From contig NZ_CANMNK010000001.1 in NCBI RefSeq assembly GCF_947499265.1, forward strand, positions 457,001-521,000: 64,000 nucleotides of DNA. Direction: 5' to 3'. The notes under the pieces are model-generated. The model was not told where the DNA came from. It worked only from the letters and a program-made list of their open reading frames with translations, and searched no databases. Below are positions 37,365-46,471 of the stretch, in pieces; within the stretch, counting starts at the first letter, position 1, and every line of letters begins with the position of its first letter. Source of the stretch: an uncultured Roseobacter sp. GTDB lineage: Bacteria > Pseudomonadota > Alphaproteobacteria > Rhodobacterales > Rhodobacteraceae. The position numbers were made by a program, and so were the translations under genes.

Positions 37365-38096
37365 TTAGTCAGCTGCCAGGACAACTTCCCGCGCGGAATC
37401 GTAGATCGCCCGTGTGGTTTGCTGGCCGATGCCTTGGGTGCAATTGAAATCTGCCGGGGCTTGCGGGGCCTCTAGAGCTGGCGTGCTCATGGTCGATGGA
37501 GGACGGGTTTGGCGCACAGCATCCCTGATGTCCGCGACGGAGCGTTGAACCGTGCGGCAGATACCGCAGAGCCGGGTGACGCGGTTGAGACTGTCATGGC
37601 TGAACAGGCCCTGATCACGCGTGGCTTCAAACAGGGAGACCAGATTTTGCAATTGCATTTCAGCCAGCGAGGAATGGAACCGAATATTGTCAAAGGTGAC
37701 CCTTTCGCTGTCCGGGCTGCGGTCTTGCGCGACCTGAAACGCGGTGCCGATCACGCGGTCAGCACCTGACGGCAGCTGCACGTGCTGAAGGGTCGTGTCC
37801 CACTCCTGCCAACCAAGCGGTGTCTCCCAGGTTTCGCGACAGCGAAGACCCTGCTGCATGCCAGCGCATCTTGTCAGGTTTCCCACCATGACTTTCGCCA
37901 CCGTTTCCGGGAGAAAATCGCACAGATCACGCCCGCAGATTGTGTCAGGCTGAAATCCGGTGGCGCTGGACAGCGTGTGGTTGATGCAAATGTACCGAAA
38001 GCCATGCTTCCCTGTCGGGCGTTCGGCGGCGAACATCGGAACTGAGAATTGATTGAGCAGTCCCGCAAGCTGATCTGCGGAGTGTGTGTCTAACAT
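37365..38096 (-). CDS. Stand-alone PAS domain protein
   Basis: A 243-residue soluble protein. Residues 5-125 resemble a PAS fold of the photoactive/LOV-like layout (FRYICINHTLSSATGFQPDTICGRDLCDFLPE), but the LOV cysteine motif is not seen, so it is unlikely to be a flavin photoreceptor. The C-terminal half is helical and contains a CGIC pair in RLCGICRTVQRS. No output domain (kinase, cyclase, DNA binding) is found. It lies upstream of the paa operon on the same strand, separated by its promoter. Confidence 0.75.
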   Translation of the reverse strand: MLDTHSADQLAGLLNQFSVPMFAAERPTGKHGFRYICINHTLSSATGFQPDTICGRDLCDFLPETVAKVMVGNLTRCAGMQQGLRCRETWETPLGWQEWDTTLQHVQLPSGADRVIGTAFQVAQDRSPDSERVTFDNIRFHSSLAEMQLQNLVSLFEATRDQGLFSHDSLNRVTRLCGICRTVQRSVADIRDAVRQTRPPSTMSTPALEAPQAPADFNCTQGIGQQTTRAIYDSAREVVLAAD

Positions 38097-38255
38097 TGTG
38101 CCCCTCTGACGAATGTGGACCCCATCGTGTCAAATTCATTCCGCCAGCGCCTGCCGGAAAACAGAACAGTTTTAAGCGAATTGCATGGGTTGGCGCCGAA
38201 AGGGATGTGAGACACAGTTGCCGCCAGAGTTTTCGTCATTGATATCAGACAGGTG

Positions 38256-38280
38256 CCCGCCTGCTGAGGTCAGCGGCGGG
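38256..38280 (-). terminator. Hairpin after the sugar operon
   Basis: CCCGC and GCTGA (38256-38267) pair with TCAGC and GCGGG (38270-38280) with small bulges. It lies about 50 bases past the stop of the last gene of the sugar operon. No T tract follows, so it is only a possible terminator. The rest of the 230-base gap shows nothing clear. Confidence 0.35.
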
Positions 38281-38326
38281 TATTCAATTCTGGCGCGTAA
38301 ACAGTCTGTTTACGGAATGTAGATAC

Positions 38327-39466
38327 CTAATCCGGCAAATTCACCCATGCGGCATTGCGGGCGGATGATCGCACACAGGCATCCACGAAATACATGCCGC
38401 GCAGGCCGTCGTGAATGGTCGGATAGGTCACCTCCGCGTCCGGTTTTTGCCCGGACCGATGGGCCACAATGGCCTCTGCCGCTTCGCTGTAAATGTTGGC
38501 GAAACCCTCCAGATAGCCTTCGGGATGGCCCGGCGGGACACGGCTCATCCTGGCCGCGGCCTCACCTGCGCCCGCCCCGTTGCGGGTGATCAGGCGTTTT
38601 GGTTCGCCAAAGGGCGTATGCCACAGATGGTTGGGATGTTCCTGTTCCCACTCCAGCCCGCCCTGCTCACCATAGACCCGAAGCCGCAGTGCGTTTTCGT
38701 TGCCGGGGGCGACCTGGCTGGACCACAGCATACCACGGGCGCCACCCGCAAAGCGCAGCATCACATGCGCATTATCATCGAGCTGTCGCCCGGACACAAA
38801 GGCCTGCAGATCAGCGGCGAGGCTTTCCACGCGGAGGCCGGTGACAAAACAGGCCAGATTATGTGCGTGGGTGCCGATGTCGCCCGTTGACCCGCCAGCA
38901 CCGGATTGCGCGGGGTCCGTGCGCCAAGCGGCCTGCTTGAAATCCTCATGCTTGGTCAGCCAATCCTGCGGGTATTCCACCTGTACCACGCGGATCTCGC
39001 CGAGATCGCCGTTGGCGACCATCGCGCGCGCCTGTCGGACCATGGGGTATCCGGTGTAATTGTGCGTCAGGAGGAACAGCGCGTCCGAGTCCTCAACGGC
39101 CTTGGCCATCTTGCGGGCATCCGCCATGGTGGAGGTCAGCGGCTTGTCACAGATCACGTGGATGCCGCGTTTCAGAAATTCGCGCGCCGCGGCATAGTGG
39201 ACGTGATTTGGGGTCACGATGGCTACGGCCTCGATCCCGTTCTTCAGCCGTGCTTCACGGATCGCCATCTGCTTGAAGTCATCGTAGGTGCGCGCCGGGT
39301 CGAGCCTTAGCGCCGCGCCCGAGGCTTGCGCTTTTTCTGCCGTGGAAGAGAGTGCCCCGGCGACCAGTTCATAGCGATCGTCGAGCCGTGCCGCGATACG
39401 GTGCACGGCGCCGATGAAAGCGTCGTTGCCGCCGCCAACCATACCTAGGCGTATGCGATTTGTCAT
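38327..39466 (-). CDS. Gfo/Idh/MocA family oxidoreductase
   Basis: A 379-residue NAD(P)-dependent dehydrogenase of the glucose-fructose oxidoreductase and myo-inositol dehydrogenase family. The N-terminal dinucleotide fold (LGMVGGGNDAF) and the motif CDKPLT (the family's EKP, with D for E) are clear. The catalytic region is GGSTGDIGTHAHNLACF. It is the last gene of the sugar operon, two bases after the isomerase gene. It should oxidise a sugar or polyol; the substrate is unknown. Confidence 0.88.
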   Translation of the reverse strand: MTNRIRLGMVGGGNDAFIGAVHRIAARLDDRYELVAGALSSTAEKAQASGAALRLDPARTYDDFKQMAIREARLKNGIEAVAIVTPNHVHYAAAREFLKRGIHVICDKPLTSTMADARKMAKAVEDSDALFLLTHNYTGYPMVRQARAMVANGDLGEIRVVQVEYPQDWLTKHEDFKQAAWRTDPAQSGAGGSTGDIGTHAHNLACFVTGLRVESLAADLQAFVSGRQLDDNAHVMLRFAGGARGMLWSSQVAPGNENALRLRVYGEQGGLEWEQEHPNHLWHTPFGEPKRLITRNGAGAGEAAARMSRVPPGHPEGYLEGFANIYSEAAEAIVAHRSGQKPDAEVTYPTIHDGLRGMYFVDACVRSSARNAAWVNLPD

Positions 39467-39468
39467 GA

Positions 39469-40521
39469 TCAGATCCCCAGCATCTTACGGTTTGCAGCAT
39501 CATCCGTGCCGCCATCGGCAAAGTCGTCAAAGGCGCGTTCAGTCACACGAATGATGTGATCCTTGACGAATTGCGCGCCTTCGCGGGCGCCATCCTCTGG
39601 GTGTTTCAGGCAACACTCCCATTCCACAACGGCCCACCCGTCGAAATCAATCGCGGCGAGCTTGGAGAAGATGCCCGCGAAATCCACCTGCCCGTCGCCC
39701 AAGCTGCGGAAACGCCCGGCGCGGTCGACCCAGGACTGATAGCCACCATAGACGCCCTGCCGCCCGGTGGGATTGAACTCCGCATCCTTGACGTGAAACA
39801 TCTTGATCCGGTCGGCGTAGATGTCGATGTGATCGAGGTAGTCGAGACACTGCAACACAAAATGCGATGGATCGTAGAGCATGTTGCAGCGGGCGTGGTT
39901 GTCGACCCGTTCGAGAAACATCTCGAAGGTCACGCCGTCGTGCAGGTCTTCGCCCGGGTGGATTTCGTAGCAGATGTTCACATCGTTGTCTTCGGCATGG
40001 TCAAGGATCGGACGCCAGCGCTTGGCAAGCTCGTCAAATGCGGTCTCGACCAATCCGGCGGGGCGCTGTGGCCATGGGTAGATATAGGGCCAGGCCAGCG
40101 CGCCGGAGAATGACACATGGTTCTTGATGCCCATATTGGCCGAGGCGCTGATCGCCTTCATGACCTGATCCACCGCCCACTCCTGACGGGCCTTTGGATC
40201 ACCGTGCACGGAAGGATCGGCGAAGCCGTCGAAAGCGGTGTCATAGGCGGGATGCACCGCAACCAACTGACCCTGCAGGTGGGTCGAGAGTTCGGTTACC
40301 TCGACGCCATTCTCCGCCGCCTGCCCTTTGAACGTATCGCAGTAATCCTTGCTGGCCGCCGCCTGTTCCAGATCAAAAAGGCGTGCGTCCCAGCTTGGCA
40401 CCTGCACCCCCTTGTAGCCGCAATCAGCCGCCCATTTGGTGATCGCATCCCAAGAATTAAACGGCGCATCATCGCCTGCAAACTGCGCCAGAAACAGCGC
40501 CGGTCCCTTGATGGTTTTCAT
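39469..40521 (-). CDS. Sugar phosphate isomerase/epimerase, TIM-barrel (AP endonuclease 2 family)
   Basis: A 350-residue xylose-isomerase-like TIM barrel. Metal-ligand stretches are CYEIHPGEDLHDG, LYDPSHFVLQ and FHVKDAEFNP, with a C-terminal VVEWECCLKHPEDGA. The ATG at 40521 (MKTIKGPALFLAQF) is chosen over 40548, because the latter lies inside the LacI gene. It is between the regulator and the Gfo/Idh/MocA gene. These two enzymes often act in succession on rare sugars. Confidence 0.87.
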   Translation of the reverse strand: MKTIKGPALFLAQFAGDDAPFNSWDAITKWAADCGYKGVQVPSWDARLFDLEQAAASKDYCDTFKGQAAENGVEVTELSTHLQGQLVAVHPAYDTAFDGFADPSVHGDPKARQEWAVDQVMKAISASANMGIKNHVSFSGALAWPYIYPWPQRPAGLVETAFDELAKRWRPILDHAEDNDVNICYEIHPGEDLHDGVTFEMFLERVDNHARCNMLYDPSHFVLQCLDYLDHIDIYADRIKMFHVKDAEFNPTGRQGVYGGYQSWVDRAGRFRSLGDGQVDFAGIFSKLAAIDFDGWAVVEWECCLKHPEDGAREGAQFVKDHIIRVTERAFDDFADGGTDDAANRKMLGI

Positions 40522-40522
40522 C

Positions 40523-41599
40523 CTATCCTCCCAATGTGCCACCGGCATCCGGTGGCAGGTTTTCCTTTAGATATATGTCGATGCGAATGCGCTCCTGTGC
40601 CAGGTTGATTGGCGCGCTATCGCTGTGGGCACGCATGATGCGGACCGCGCTGCGCACCAGATGGCCGGAATCCTGACTGATGACCGCATCAAAAAGACCG
40701 GCGCCCAAAGCCGCGCGCGACAGGGGTGTCAATTCATGGGCAATGATCTTCGGACGCTTCACATCAGGGTGTTTGTCGAAATGTCGGATCAGACCGGCGT
40801 TGCCTGCAGCTGAAGAATAGATGCCCAGAATATCCCGCGATCCGGTCATTGCTTGTGGCAGGAGCTTTTCAATCAGATCGGGATCGTCCCGCCCTTCCAG
40901 CGAGGCAAGTATGTTCAGGTTGGGGAAGTCCCGCGACATGACCTCGTCAAAGCCCAGGCGGCGCTCCAGATGATCACGCGCCAGCATCGAGCCTGTGACC
41001 ACGAGGATGTTGCCCGAAACCGGCCCGAGAAAACGACCCATGAGCTGGGCAGCGGTACGCCCGGCTGCGATGTTGTCGATGCCGACATAGGTGTTGCGTT
41101 CCGAGCTGGGGATGTCGGCCACCAGCGAGACAACCGAGACGCCGTGCTGACGCAGGCGCGAGATACTGTCGCGTACGGAAGGCGTTTCCGGCCCGAAGAT
41201 CGCCACACCATCCACCTGTGTCGGATCAAGCGCATTGATGGCATCCGCCAGCGCCATGGGATCAAAGGCGGGGACGCGGGTGCAGGACAGCCGGGTGCGT
41301 TCACGTTTCAGACCGACAGATAGATCAGCCACCTGATTTTCGATGAGGTCGACAAATTCATTGTTGGTCGCGGGCAGAATGAACAGAAACCGATAGACCC
41401 GTCCACGCGCCAGATTGGCCGCTGCGGTATCGCGGACATAGCCCAGATCGGCAATCGCGCGGTTGACTTTTTCGACGGTGACTTTCCGCACGCCCGGGCG
41501 TTCGTTCAGCACGCGATCAACGGTCGCAAGGCTGACCTGCGCGACACGGGCAATGTCGTTCACGGTTGGGTTCAAGGGGGTGTCGCGGCCGATTTTCAT
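40523..41599 (-). CDS. LacI family transcriptional regulator
   Basis: A 358-residue repressor. The helix-turn-helix is at residues 12-31 (VNDIARVAQVSLATVDRVLN), followed by the hinge and a periplasmic-binding-like sensor domain (NILVVTGSMLARDHLERR). It is inside the operon it probably controls. Two LacI-type palindromes (49083-49131) lie before the first gene of that operon. Confidence 0.93.
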   Translation of the reverse strand: MKIGRDTPLNPTVNDIARVAQVSLATVDRVLNERPGVRKVTVEKVNRAIADLGYVRDTAAANLARGRVYRFLFILPATNNEFVDLIENQVADLSVGLKRERTRLSCTRVPAFDPMALADAINALDPTQVDGVAIFGPETPSVRDSISRLRQHGVSVVSLVADIPSSERNTYVGIDNIAAGRTAAQLMGRFLGPVSGNILVVTGSMLARDHLERRLGFDEVMSRDFPNLNILASLEGRDDPDLIEKLLPQAMTGSRDILGIYSSAAGNAGLIRHFDKHPDVKRPKIIAHELTPLSRAALGAGLFDAVISQDSGHLVRSAVRIMRAHSDSAPINLAQERIRIDIYLKENLPPDAGGTLGG

Positions 41600-41610
41600 G
41601 CTGTCTTTAG

Positions 41611-43242
41611 CTATCCTTTCAGCGCTTCCGCCAATCCTTCAAAGAGCCGTGCGACGGCCTCGGCACCGGGGTCGTTATGTCCGATCAGGTTTTCTTCGGG
41701 CACGTAGGAGGCGCGACCCGCTTTCGCCTTGCCCATTGCAGCAGTTCCATTCGCTCCCGTACGGGCAGCGAGGGCTGCGGTGTCGACCCCCTGCGGCAAT
41801 GCTTCGAGAGCTGGCTGCAACGCGTCGATCATGGTGCGGTCGCCGATGCCCGCACCGCCCACCTGGCTGATCCGCTCCAAGCCCATCAACAGCGCTTCGG
41901 GCGTCGGGTGGCCATTGGCGCAGGCGTCCCCCGTGGCGCCAAAGAAAATCGCAAGGATCACCCCGGATGATCCGCCCATGGTCTGGCTCAGCTCATTGCC
42001 AATGGCGCGGAATAGCTGTGTCAGATCCGCCAGCGGCATTCTGTCCAGCGATCCTTTCAAGGCGCGTGATGCTGTTGCCAATGTGCTGCCCGTGTCACCG
42101 TCCCCGGATTTGGCGTCCAGCGTGTTGAGATCCGCTTCCGCTGCTATCAGCAGATCGCAGCAGGTTTCGATCAAGGCGCGCGTCTTGGCGTTTTGCGAGG
42201 GGATCGGCTGGATCGGGCTTAACCCGTCAGGAAGCGGTTTGACCGCGACCGGCGCCAACATCGCCATGCCCGGCCAATCGGGAAGCGGCACAGAACGGTT
42301 GAGCGCCGCCTGTCTATCGGATGTCATCGGCAAGACGGATACCGAAAACCCATGCATGTCCAATGACGTCATCATCGGGGCCGGGCCGATGATCGCTTTG
42401 ATGCCTTGCGCCTTTTCCGAATGGGCCAGTGCGTGCGTCAGCACCGCCATTTCCAGAGGCGTGGTCGAGCCGAGATTGTTTAGAAGCGCCACACACTCCT
42501 GGCCTGCGACATGGGGCATGAGCTTGTCGAGCACCATCTCCATCGCGGAAATGGCCCCTTCAAAGGCGACCTGCTCGACACCTGCCTCGCCGTGAATGCC
42601 CAGCCCCAGTTCGGCCATACCGGTTGCGATGCGATCCTCTTTGGTCGATCCGGGCACGGTGCAGGTGTCCAGCGATTTGCCGATGGAGGCCATGTCGTTT
42701 ACCGTCGTTTCGGCGGCTTGGGTAACGGTCTCCAGATCGGCGCCATCTTCGGCCAGGCTGCCGGCGATCTTGTGGACAAAAAGCGTGCCTGCCACACCGC
42801 GCGCCTGCGGCAGATCGGGGAGTGCGATGTCATCGTCGACAATGACCATCGAAACCTTCAAACCATACGCACGCGCACGTTCCGCCGCTAGGCCAAAATT
42901 GAGACGGTCGCCGGTGTAGTTTTTCACGATCAGCAAACAGCCCGCTTCGCCCGTGACCGCAAGGATACCTGCAAGCACGGCATCGACCGAAGGCGAGGCA
43001 AAGACCTCTCCGCAGACGGCTGCAGTGAGCATGCCGTCCCCGACAAATCCGGCGTGCGCGGGCTCATGGCCAGACCCGCCGCCCGAGATCAGCGCAACGC
43101 GGGATTTATCCCAATCGCTGCGGCACACAACCTTGATGTGCGGATATCCATCGAGCCGGTAAAGAGCGCCATCCGAGGCGGCCAACAACCCATCGATTGC
43201 ATCCGTGACAAGCGTTTCCTTGTCGTTGATGAATTGTGCCAT
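41611..43242 (-). CDS. Dihydroxyacetone kinase family protein, fused DhaK-DhaL type
   Basis: A 543-residue ATP-type kinase. The N-terminal Dak1 domain contains SGGGSGHEPAHAGFVGDGML and the substrate-linking His217 (GLGIHGEAG). The C-terminal Dak2 domain contains Asp376, Asp381 and Asp383 (DAKSGDGDTG), which hold Mg-ATP. Family members phosphorylate dihydroxyacetone or four-carbon ketoses such as erythrulose. The ATG at 43242 is preceded by GAAGGGGAAAG. The context of a polyol/sugar ABC importer suggests a short-chain ketose as substrate. Confidence 0.92.
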   Translation of the reverse strand: MAQFINDKETLVTDAIDGLLAASDGALYRLDGYPHIKVVCRSDWDKSRVALISGGGSGHEPAHAGFVGDGMLTAAVCGEVFASPSVDAVLAGILAVTGEAGCLLIVKNYTGDRLNFGLAAERARAYGLKVSMVIVDDDIALPDLPQARGVAGTLFVHKIAGSLAEDGADLETVTQAAETTVNDMASIGKSLDTCTVPGSTKEDRIATGMAELGLGIHGEAGVEQVAFEGAISAMEMVLDKLMPHVAGQECVALLNNLGSTTPLEMAVLTHALAHSEKAQGIKAIIGPAPMMTSLDMHGFSVSVLPMTSDRQAALNRSVPLPDWPGMAMLAPVAVKPLPDGLSPIQPIPSQNAKTRALIETCCDLLIAAEADLNTLDAKSGDGDTGSTLATASRALKGSLDRMPLADLTQLFRAIGNELSQTMGGSSGVILAIFFGATGDACANGHPTPEALLMGLERISQVGGAGIGDRTMIDALQPALEALPQGVDTAALAARTGANGTAAMGKAKAGRASYVPEENLIGHNDPGAEAVARLFEGLAEALKG

Positions 43243-43255
43243 GTCTTTCCCCTTC

Positions 43256-44251
43256 TCAGTAAATTCTGTCACCGGATGCATCAAAGCAAAGCGGATCGCG
43301 CGGCGCGATTTTGATCTTGGCACCGGGCGCATAGTCTGCATGTGGATCGGCCAGCGTCGTGATGTCATGCCCTTCAAGGCGCAGATGCAGCCGGGTGTGA
43401 TCGCCAAGATGCTCGACGCGCCCAACCTCGGCCGCCCGCCCTTCGCCTTGCTGAACGTGCTCGGGGCGCAATCCGATTTGATGGGCATCCTTCGGCGCGG
43501 CGCCAAAAAGATCGGCGGGCAGGATATTGATACGCGGTTGGCCCAGACGGGAGGCGACGTAAACCGAATTCGGGTTTTCATAGATTTCGCGCGGCGTGCC
43601 GTATTGCACCAGTTTGCCTTCGTTCAGGACGCCGACATGGGTTGCCATGGTCATCGCCTCGATCTGGTCGTGCGTCACATATAGGATCGTGGCCCCGAGG
43701 CTGGCCTGAATGCGTTTGAGTTCGATGCGGAGATCCGTGCGCAGTTTTGCATCCAGCGAGCTGAGCGGTTCGTCCATCAGGTAGACCTGCGGATCGCGCA
43801 CCAACGCGCGCCCGATGGAGACGCGCTGCATCTCGCCGCCCGAAAGCGCGGTTGCCTTGTTGTCGAGCTTGTGGGTGATCTGCAGCACCGATGCGACCTC
43901 ATCAACCTTGCGTTTGATTTCGTCCTTTGGCGTGTTCAGGATTGGCGATTTCAGCGGGAACTCCAGATTTTCGCGCACCGTCAGATGCGGATAAAGCGAG
44001 TATTGCTGGAAAACCATCGCCACGTCGCGTTGAGCCGGTGTCTCATCCATGACGTTGCGCCCGCCGATGCTGATCTCGCCCGCGTCAAGCTTTTCCAGAC
44101 CTGAGATCAAACGCAGGGTCGTGGTTTTCCCGGCGCCAGTTGGGCCGAGTAACACCACGAAGGCGCCATCGGGGATGGTCATGTCGATGCCTGCAACGCC
44201 GACCGTATCGCCAAATGATTTCGAGACGCTCTTGAGAATGACCTCAGCCAT
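43256..44251 (-). CDS. Sugar ABC transporter ATP-binding protein 2 (UgpC/MalK type)
   Basis: A 331-residue ATPase. Walker A is GPTGAGKTTT, the signature LSGGEMQRVSIGRA and Walker B VYLMDEPLSSLDA. A C-terminal TOBE domain follows. The signature and P-loop differ from the other ATPase of the operon, so the two probably form a mixed pair. The start (MAEVILKSVSKSFG) overlaps the upstream gene by eight bases. Confidence 0.93.
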   Translation of the reverse strand: MAEVILKSVSKSFGDTVGVAGIDMTIPDGAFVVLLGPTGAGKTTTLRLISGLEKLDAGEISIGGRNVMDETPAQRDVAMVFQQYSLYPHLTVRENLEFPLKSPILNTPKDEIKRKVDEVASVLQITHKLDNKATALSGGEMQRVSIGRALVRDPQVYLMDEPLSSLDAKLRTDLRIELKRIQASLGATILYVTHDQIEAMTMATHVGVLNEGKLVQYGTPREIYENPNSVYVASRLGQPRINILPADLFGAAPKDAHQIGLRPEHVQQGEGRAAEVGRVEHLGDHTRLHLRLEGHDITTLADPHADYAPGAKIKIAPRDPLCFDASGDRIY

Positions 44252-45341
44252 GGGACAGCACCTCACTGTTGAGCTCAGAGCGCAGGGCGCGGCCAGATGT
44301 TTCATCAAATAGGGTCACTGCCTCCGGCTTGAACCCCAGCCCGACCTTCTCACCCACGGTCGCGACCTGCCCCGCAGGCACCCGCGCTTTCAATTCCCCG
44401 TTTGGTGTATCCAGCGTAATGATCTGCGTGGTGCCAAGGTATTCGGTTGCCAACACCTCGCCGCGGTAGCTGCCGCTGTCACTGAGCGTGACGTGCTCCG
44501 GCCGGACGCCAAACACCAGCTTGCCGGTGGTGCCTTCCATCTGGCGCGGCACGCCCATCGTCTGGCCATGCATGTCCACAGTCTGCGCACCCTCCGCAAC
44601 AGCGCCGTCAAATCGCAGAAAATTCATCGACGGCGAGCCAATGAAATCAGCCACGAACATGGTGGCGGGCTTGTCGTAGATCTCCTGCGGGGTGCCGAAT
44701 TGTTCGACCACGGCATTGTTCATGACCACGATCTTGTCGCCCATCTGCATGGCTTCGAGCTGGTCATGGGTCACGTAAACCGTTGTGGCCCCCATGCGGT
44801 CGTGCAACGCGCGCAACTCTTCGGACATGTGCTCGCGGAATTCCGCGTCGAGCGCGCCCAGAGGTTCATCCATCATGAAAGCCTTGGGATCGCGGACAAT
44901 GGCACGACCAAGCGCCACGCGCTGACGGTCACCTCCCGAGAGGCCCCCCACCGGCTTGTTGAGAATGCTTTCGATCCCCAGAATGCCCGCAACTTCCGCG
45001 ACCTTCGCTTTGACATCCCGGCGGGCCATGCCCTGCGAGACCAGCGGATAGCTGAGGTTTTTGCGCACATTCATATGTGGGTAGAGCGCAAACATCTGGA
45101 AGACAAAGGCGATGTCGCGCTGGCCCGGTGGTTTTTGACTGATCTCCTCGCCATCGAGATAAATCTCGCCCGACGTCGGCAATTCCAGACCCGCAATCAT
45201 GCGCAGCGTCGTCGTTTTACCGCAGCCCGAAGGGCCCAGCAGCATGAAGAATTCCCCGTCCTCGATGGTAAAACTGGATTCCTTCACGGCGGTGAAATCG
45301 CCGAATTCCTTGCGGACGTTCTTGATGATGATTTGCGCCAC
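44244..45341 (-). CDS. Sugar ABC transporter ATP-binding protein 1 (UgpC/MalK type)
   Basis: A 365-residue ATPase with Walker A GPSGCGKTTT, signature LSGGDRQRVALGRA and Walker B AFMMDEPLGALDA, followed by a TOBE domain (GVRPEHVTL). Two ATPase genes with two permeases and a small membrane protein are also the layout of the rhizobial glycerol importer GlpSTPQV. It lies six bases after the small membrane protein gene. Confidence 0.93.
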   Translation of the reverse strand: MAQIIIKNVRKEFGDFTAVKESSFTIEDGEFFMLLGPSGCGKTTTLRMIAGLELPTSGEIYLDGEEISQKPPGQRDIAFVFQMFALYPHMNVRKNLSYPLVSQGMARRDVKAKVAEVAGILGIESILNKPVGGLSGGDRQRVALGRAIVRDPKAFMMDEPLGALDAEFREHMSEELRALHDRMGATTVYVTHDQLEAMQMGDKIVVMNNAVVEQFGTPQEIYDKPATMFVADFIGSPSMNFLRFDGAVAEGAQTVDMHGQTMGVPRQMEGTTGKLVFGVRPEHVTLSDSGSYRGEVLATEYLGTTQIITLDTPNGELKARVPAGQVATVGEKVGLGFKPEAVTLFDETSGRALRSELNSEVLSHG

Positions 45342-45347
45342 GCGGGG

Positions 45348-45536
45348 TTACTCCGGAAAATGGCTGACGATGATGAACATCACCGTGCCGATCAATGTTG
45401 TGATGAAGGAGTAGGTGTAGGCCCACATCACGAAGGGTTGCATCAGCATGAAGACACCAAGGGCGATGAGAAGGGTTGCGACCATCTCCCAGGGGCCGCG
45501 TTTGAGGCGCAGCAGGCCGGTGATGAAGTTGCTCAT
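45348..45536 (-). CDS. Small two-helix membrane protein of the sugar importer operon
   Basis: A 62-residue protein with two membrane segments, about residues 16-34 (EMVATLLIALGVFMLMQPF) and 41-58 (YSFITTLIGTVMFIIVSH). Its ATG overlaps the stop of permease 2 (ATGA) and it ends six bases before ATPase 1. The position matches the small DUF2160-type protein of the glycerol ABC importer. It is likely an accessory part of the permease complex. Confidence 0.85.
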   Translation of the reverse strand: MSNFITGLLRLKRGPWEMVATLLIALGVFMLMQPFVMWAYTYSFITTLIGTVMFIIVSHFPE

Positions 45537-46471
45537 TTGCGCACGGCTCCAAATGTGATCCCGCGCAGCAGGTGCTTGCGCAGCGCGACGGTGAAGATCA
45601 TCACCGGCAGCAGGAAGATCGTGGCACCTGCGGCCACGGCCGGCCAGTCGAGGCCGCCGACACCGATGATTGTCGGGATAAAGGGCGGGGCGGTCTGCGC
45701 GGTGCCGGAGGTCAGCAGGACCGCAAAGGCGTATTCGTTCCAGGCGAAGATCAGGCAGAAGATCGCGGTGGAGGCGATGCCCGTGGCGGCCTGCGGCAGG
45801 ACGACTTTGTAAAAGGCCTGGAACCTTGTGTAGCCATCTATGAGGGCCGCCTCTTCGTATTCGCGGGGGATTTCATCGATGAAGCCTTTGAGCAGCCAGA
45901 CCGCCAGCGAGATATTCACTGCCGTGTAGAGCAGGATCATGCCAAGGTGCGTGTCCGACAGGCCAAGCTGGCGGTACATCAGGAAAATCGGGATCGCGAC
46001 GGCGATGGGCGGCATCATCCGCGTCGAGAGGATAAAGAACAGCAGATCGTCGGCCAGAGGGATTTTGAACCGGCTGAAGGCATAAGCAGCGAGAGTGCCG
46101 AGGAAAATGCTGAGGAAAGTGGAGCCAAAGCCGATGATCACCGAATTCAGGAACCGCTCGCCGAATTTTGACGGGCCCGCGATGACCATATCGTATTGGC
46201 GCACGATCTCTTCGTACCAGGTTTCGGGCGGGTTGGCGGCGAGGAATTCGTCCGTTTGCCGGGTCCGCGTGGTGAAAAGGTTCACGTAGCCTTCGAGCGT
46301 GGGTTCAAAGAACACCTTGGGGGGATAGCTGATCGCGTCGGCAGGTGATTTGAACCCCGTGAGCATGATCCACGCCAGCGGGATCATCGTGATCAGCGCG
46401 TAGAGAATGACGAGGCTACCGGCAAACCACTTCGAGCGCTTGCTGGGCTCGGTCACGGAGAAGCTGCTCAT
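45533..46471 (-). CDS. Carbohydrate ABC transporter permease 2 (MalG type)
   Basis: A 312-residue inner-membrane permease with six membrane segments. The EAA loop that contacts the ATPase is visible (EYEEAALIDGYTRFQAFYKVVLPQ). An insert of about 50 periplasmic residues lies after the first helix. It overlaps the small gene upstream by four bases (ATGA) and the small membrane gene downstream in the same way. Confidence 0.94.
   Translation of the reverse strand: MSSFSVTEPSKRSKWFAGSLVILYALITMIPLAWIMLTGFKSPADAISYPPKVFFEPTLEGYVNLFTTRTRQTDEFLAANPPETWYEEIVRQYDMVIAGPSKFGERFLNSVIIGFGSTFLSIFLGTLAAYAFSRFKIPLADDLLFFILSTRMMPPIAVAIPIFLMYRQLGLSDTHLGMILLYTAVNISLAVWLLKGFIDEIPREYEEAALIDGYTRFQAFYKVVLPQAATGIASTAIFCLIFAWNEYAFAVLLTSGTAQTAPPFIPTIIGVGGLDWPAVAAGATIFLLPVMIFTVALRKHLLRGITFGAVRK

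Noticed and set aside
43243-43581. N-terminal extension of the Dak kinase by 113 codons
   Set aside because: It lies in the 3' part of the ATPase gene in another frame and is unlike Dak proteins; the ATG at 43242 begins the usual sequence.
44493-45812. Long open frame (439 codons) opposite the sugar ATPase and permease genes
   Set aside because: It runs across three recognised genes and their junctions, has low-complexity His/Arg composition and no start signal.
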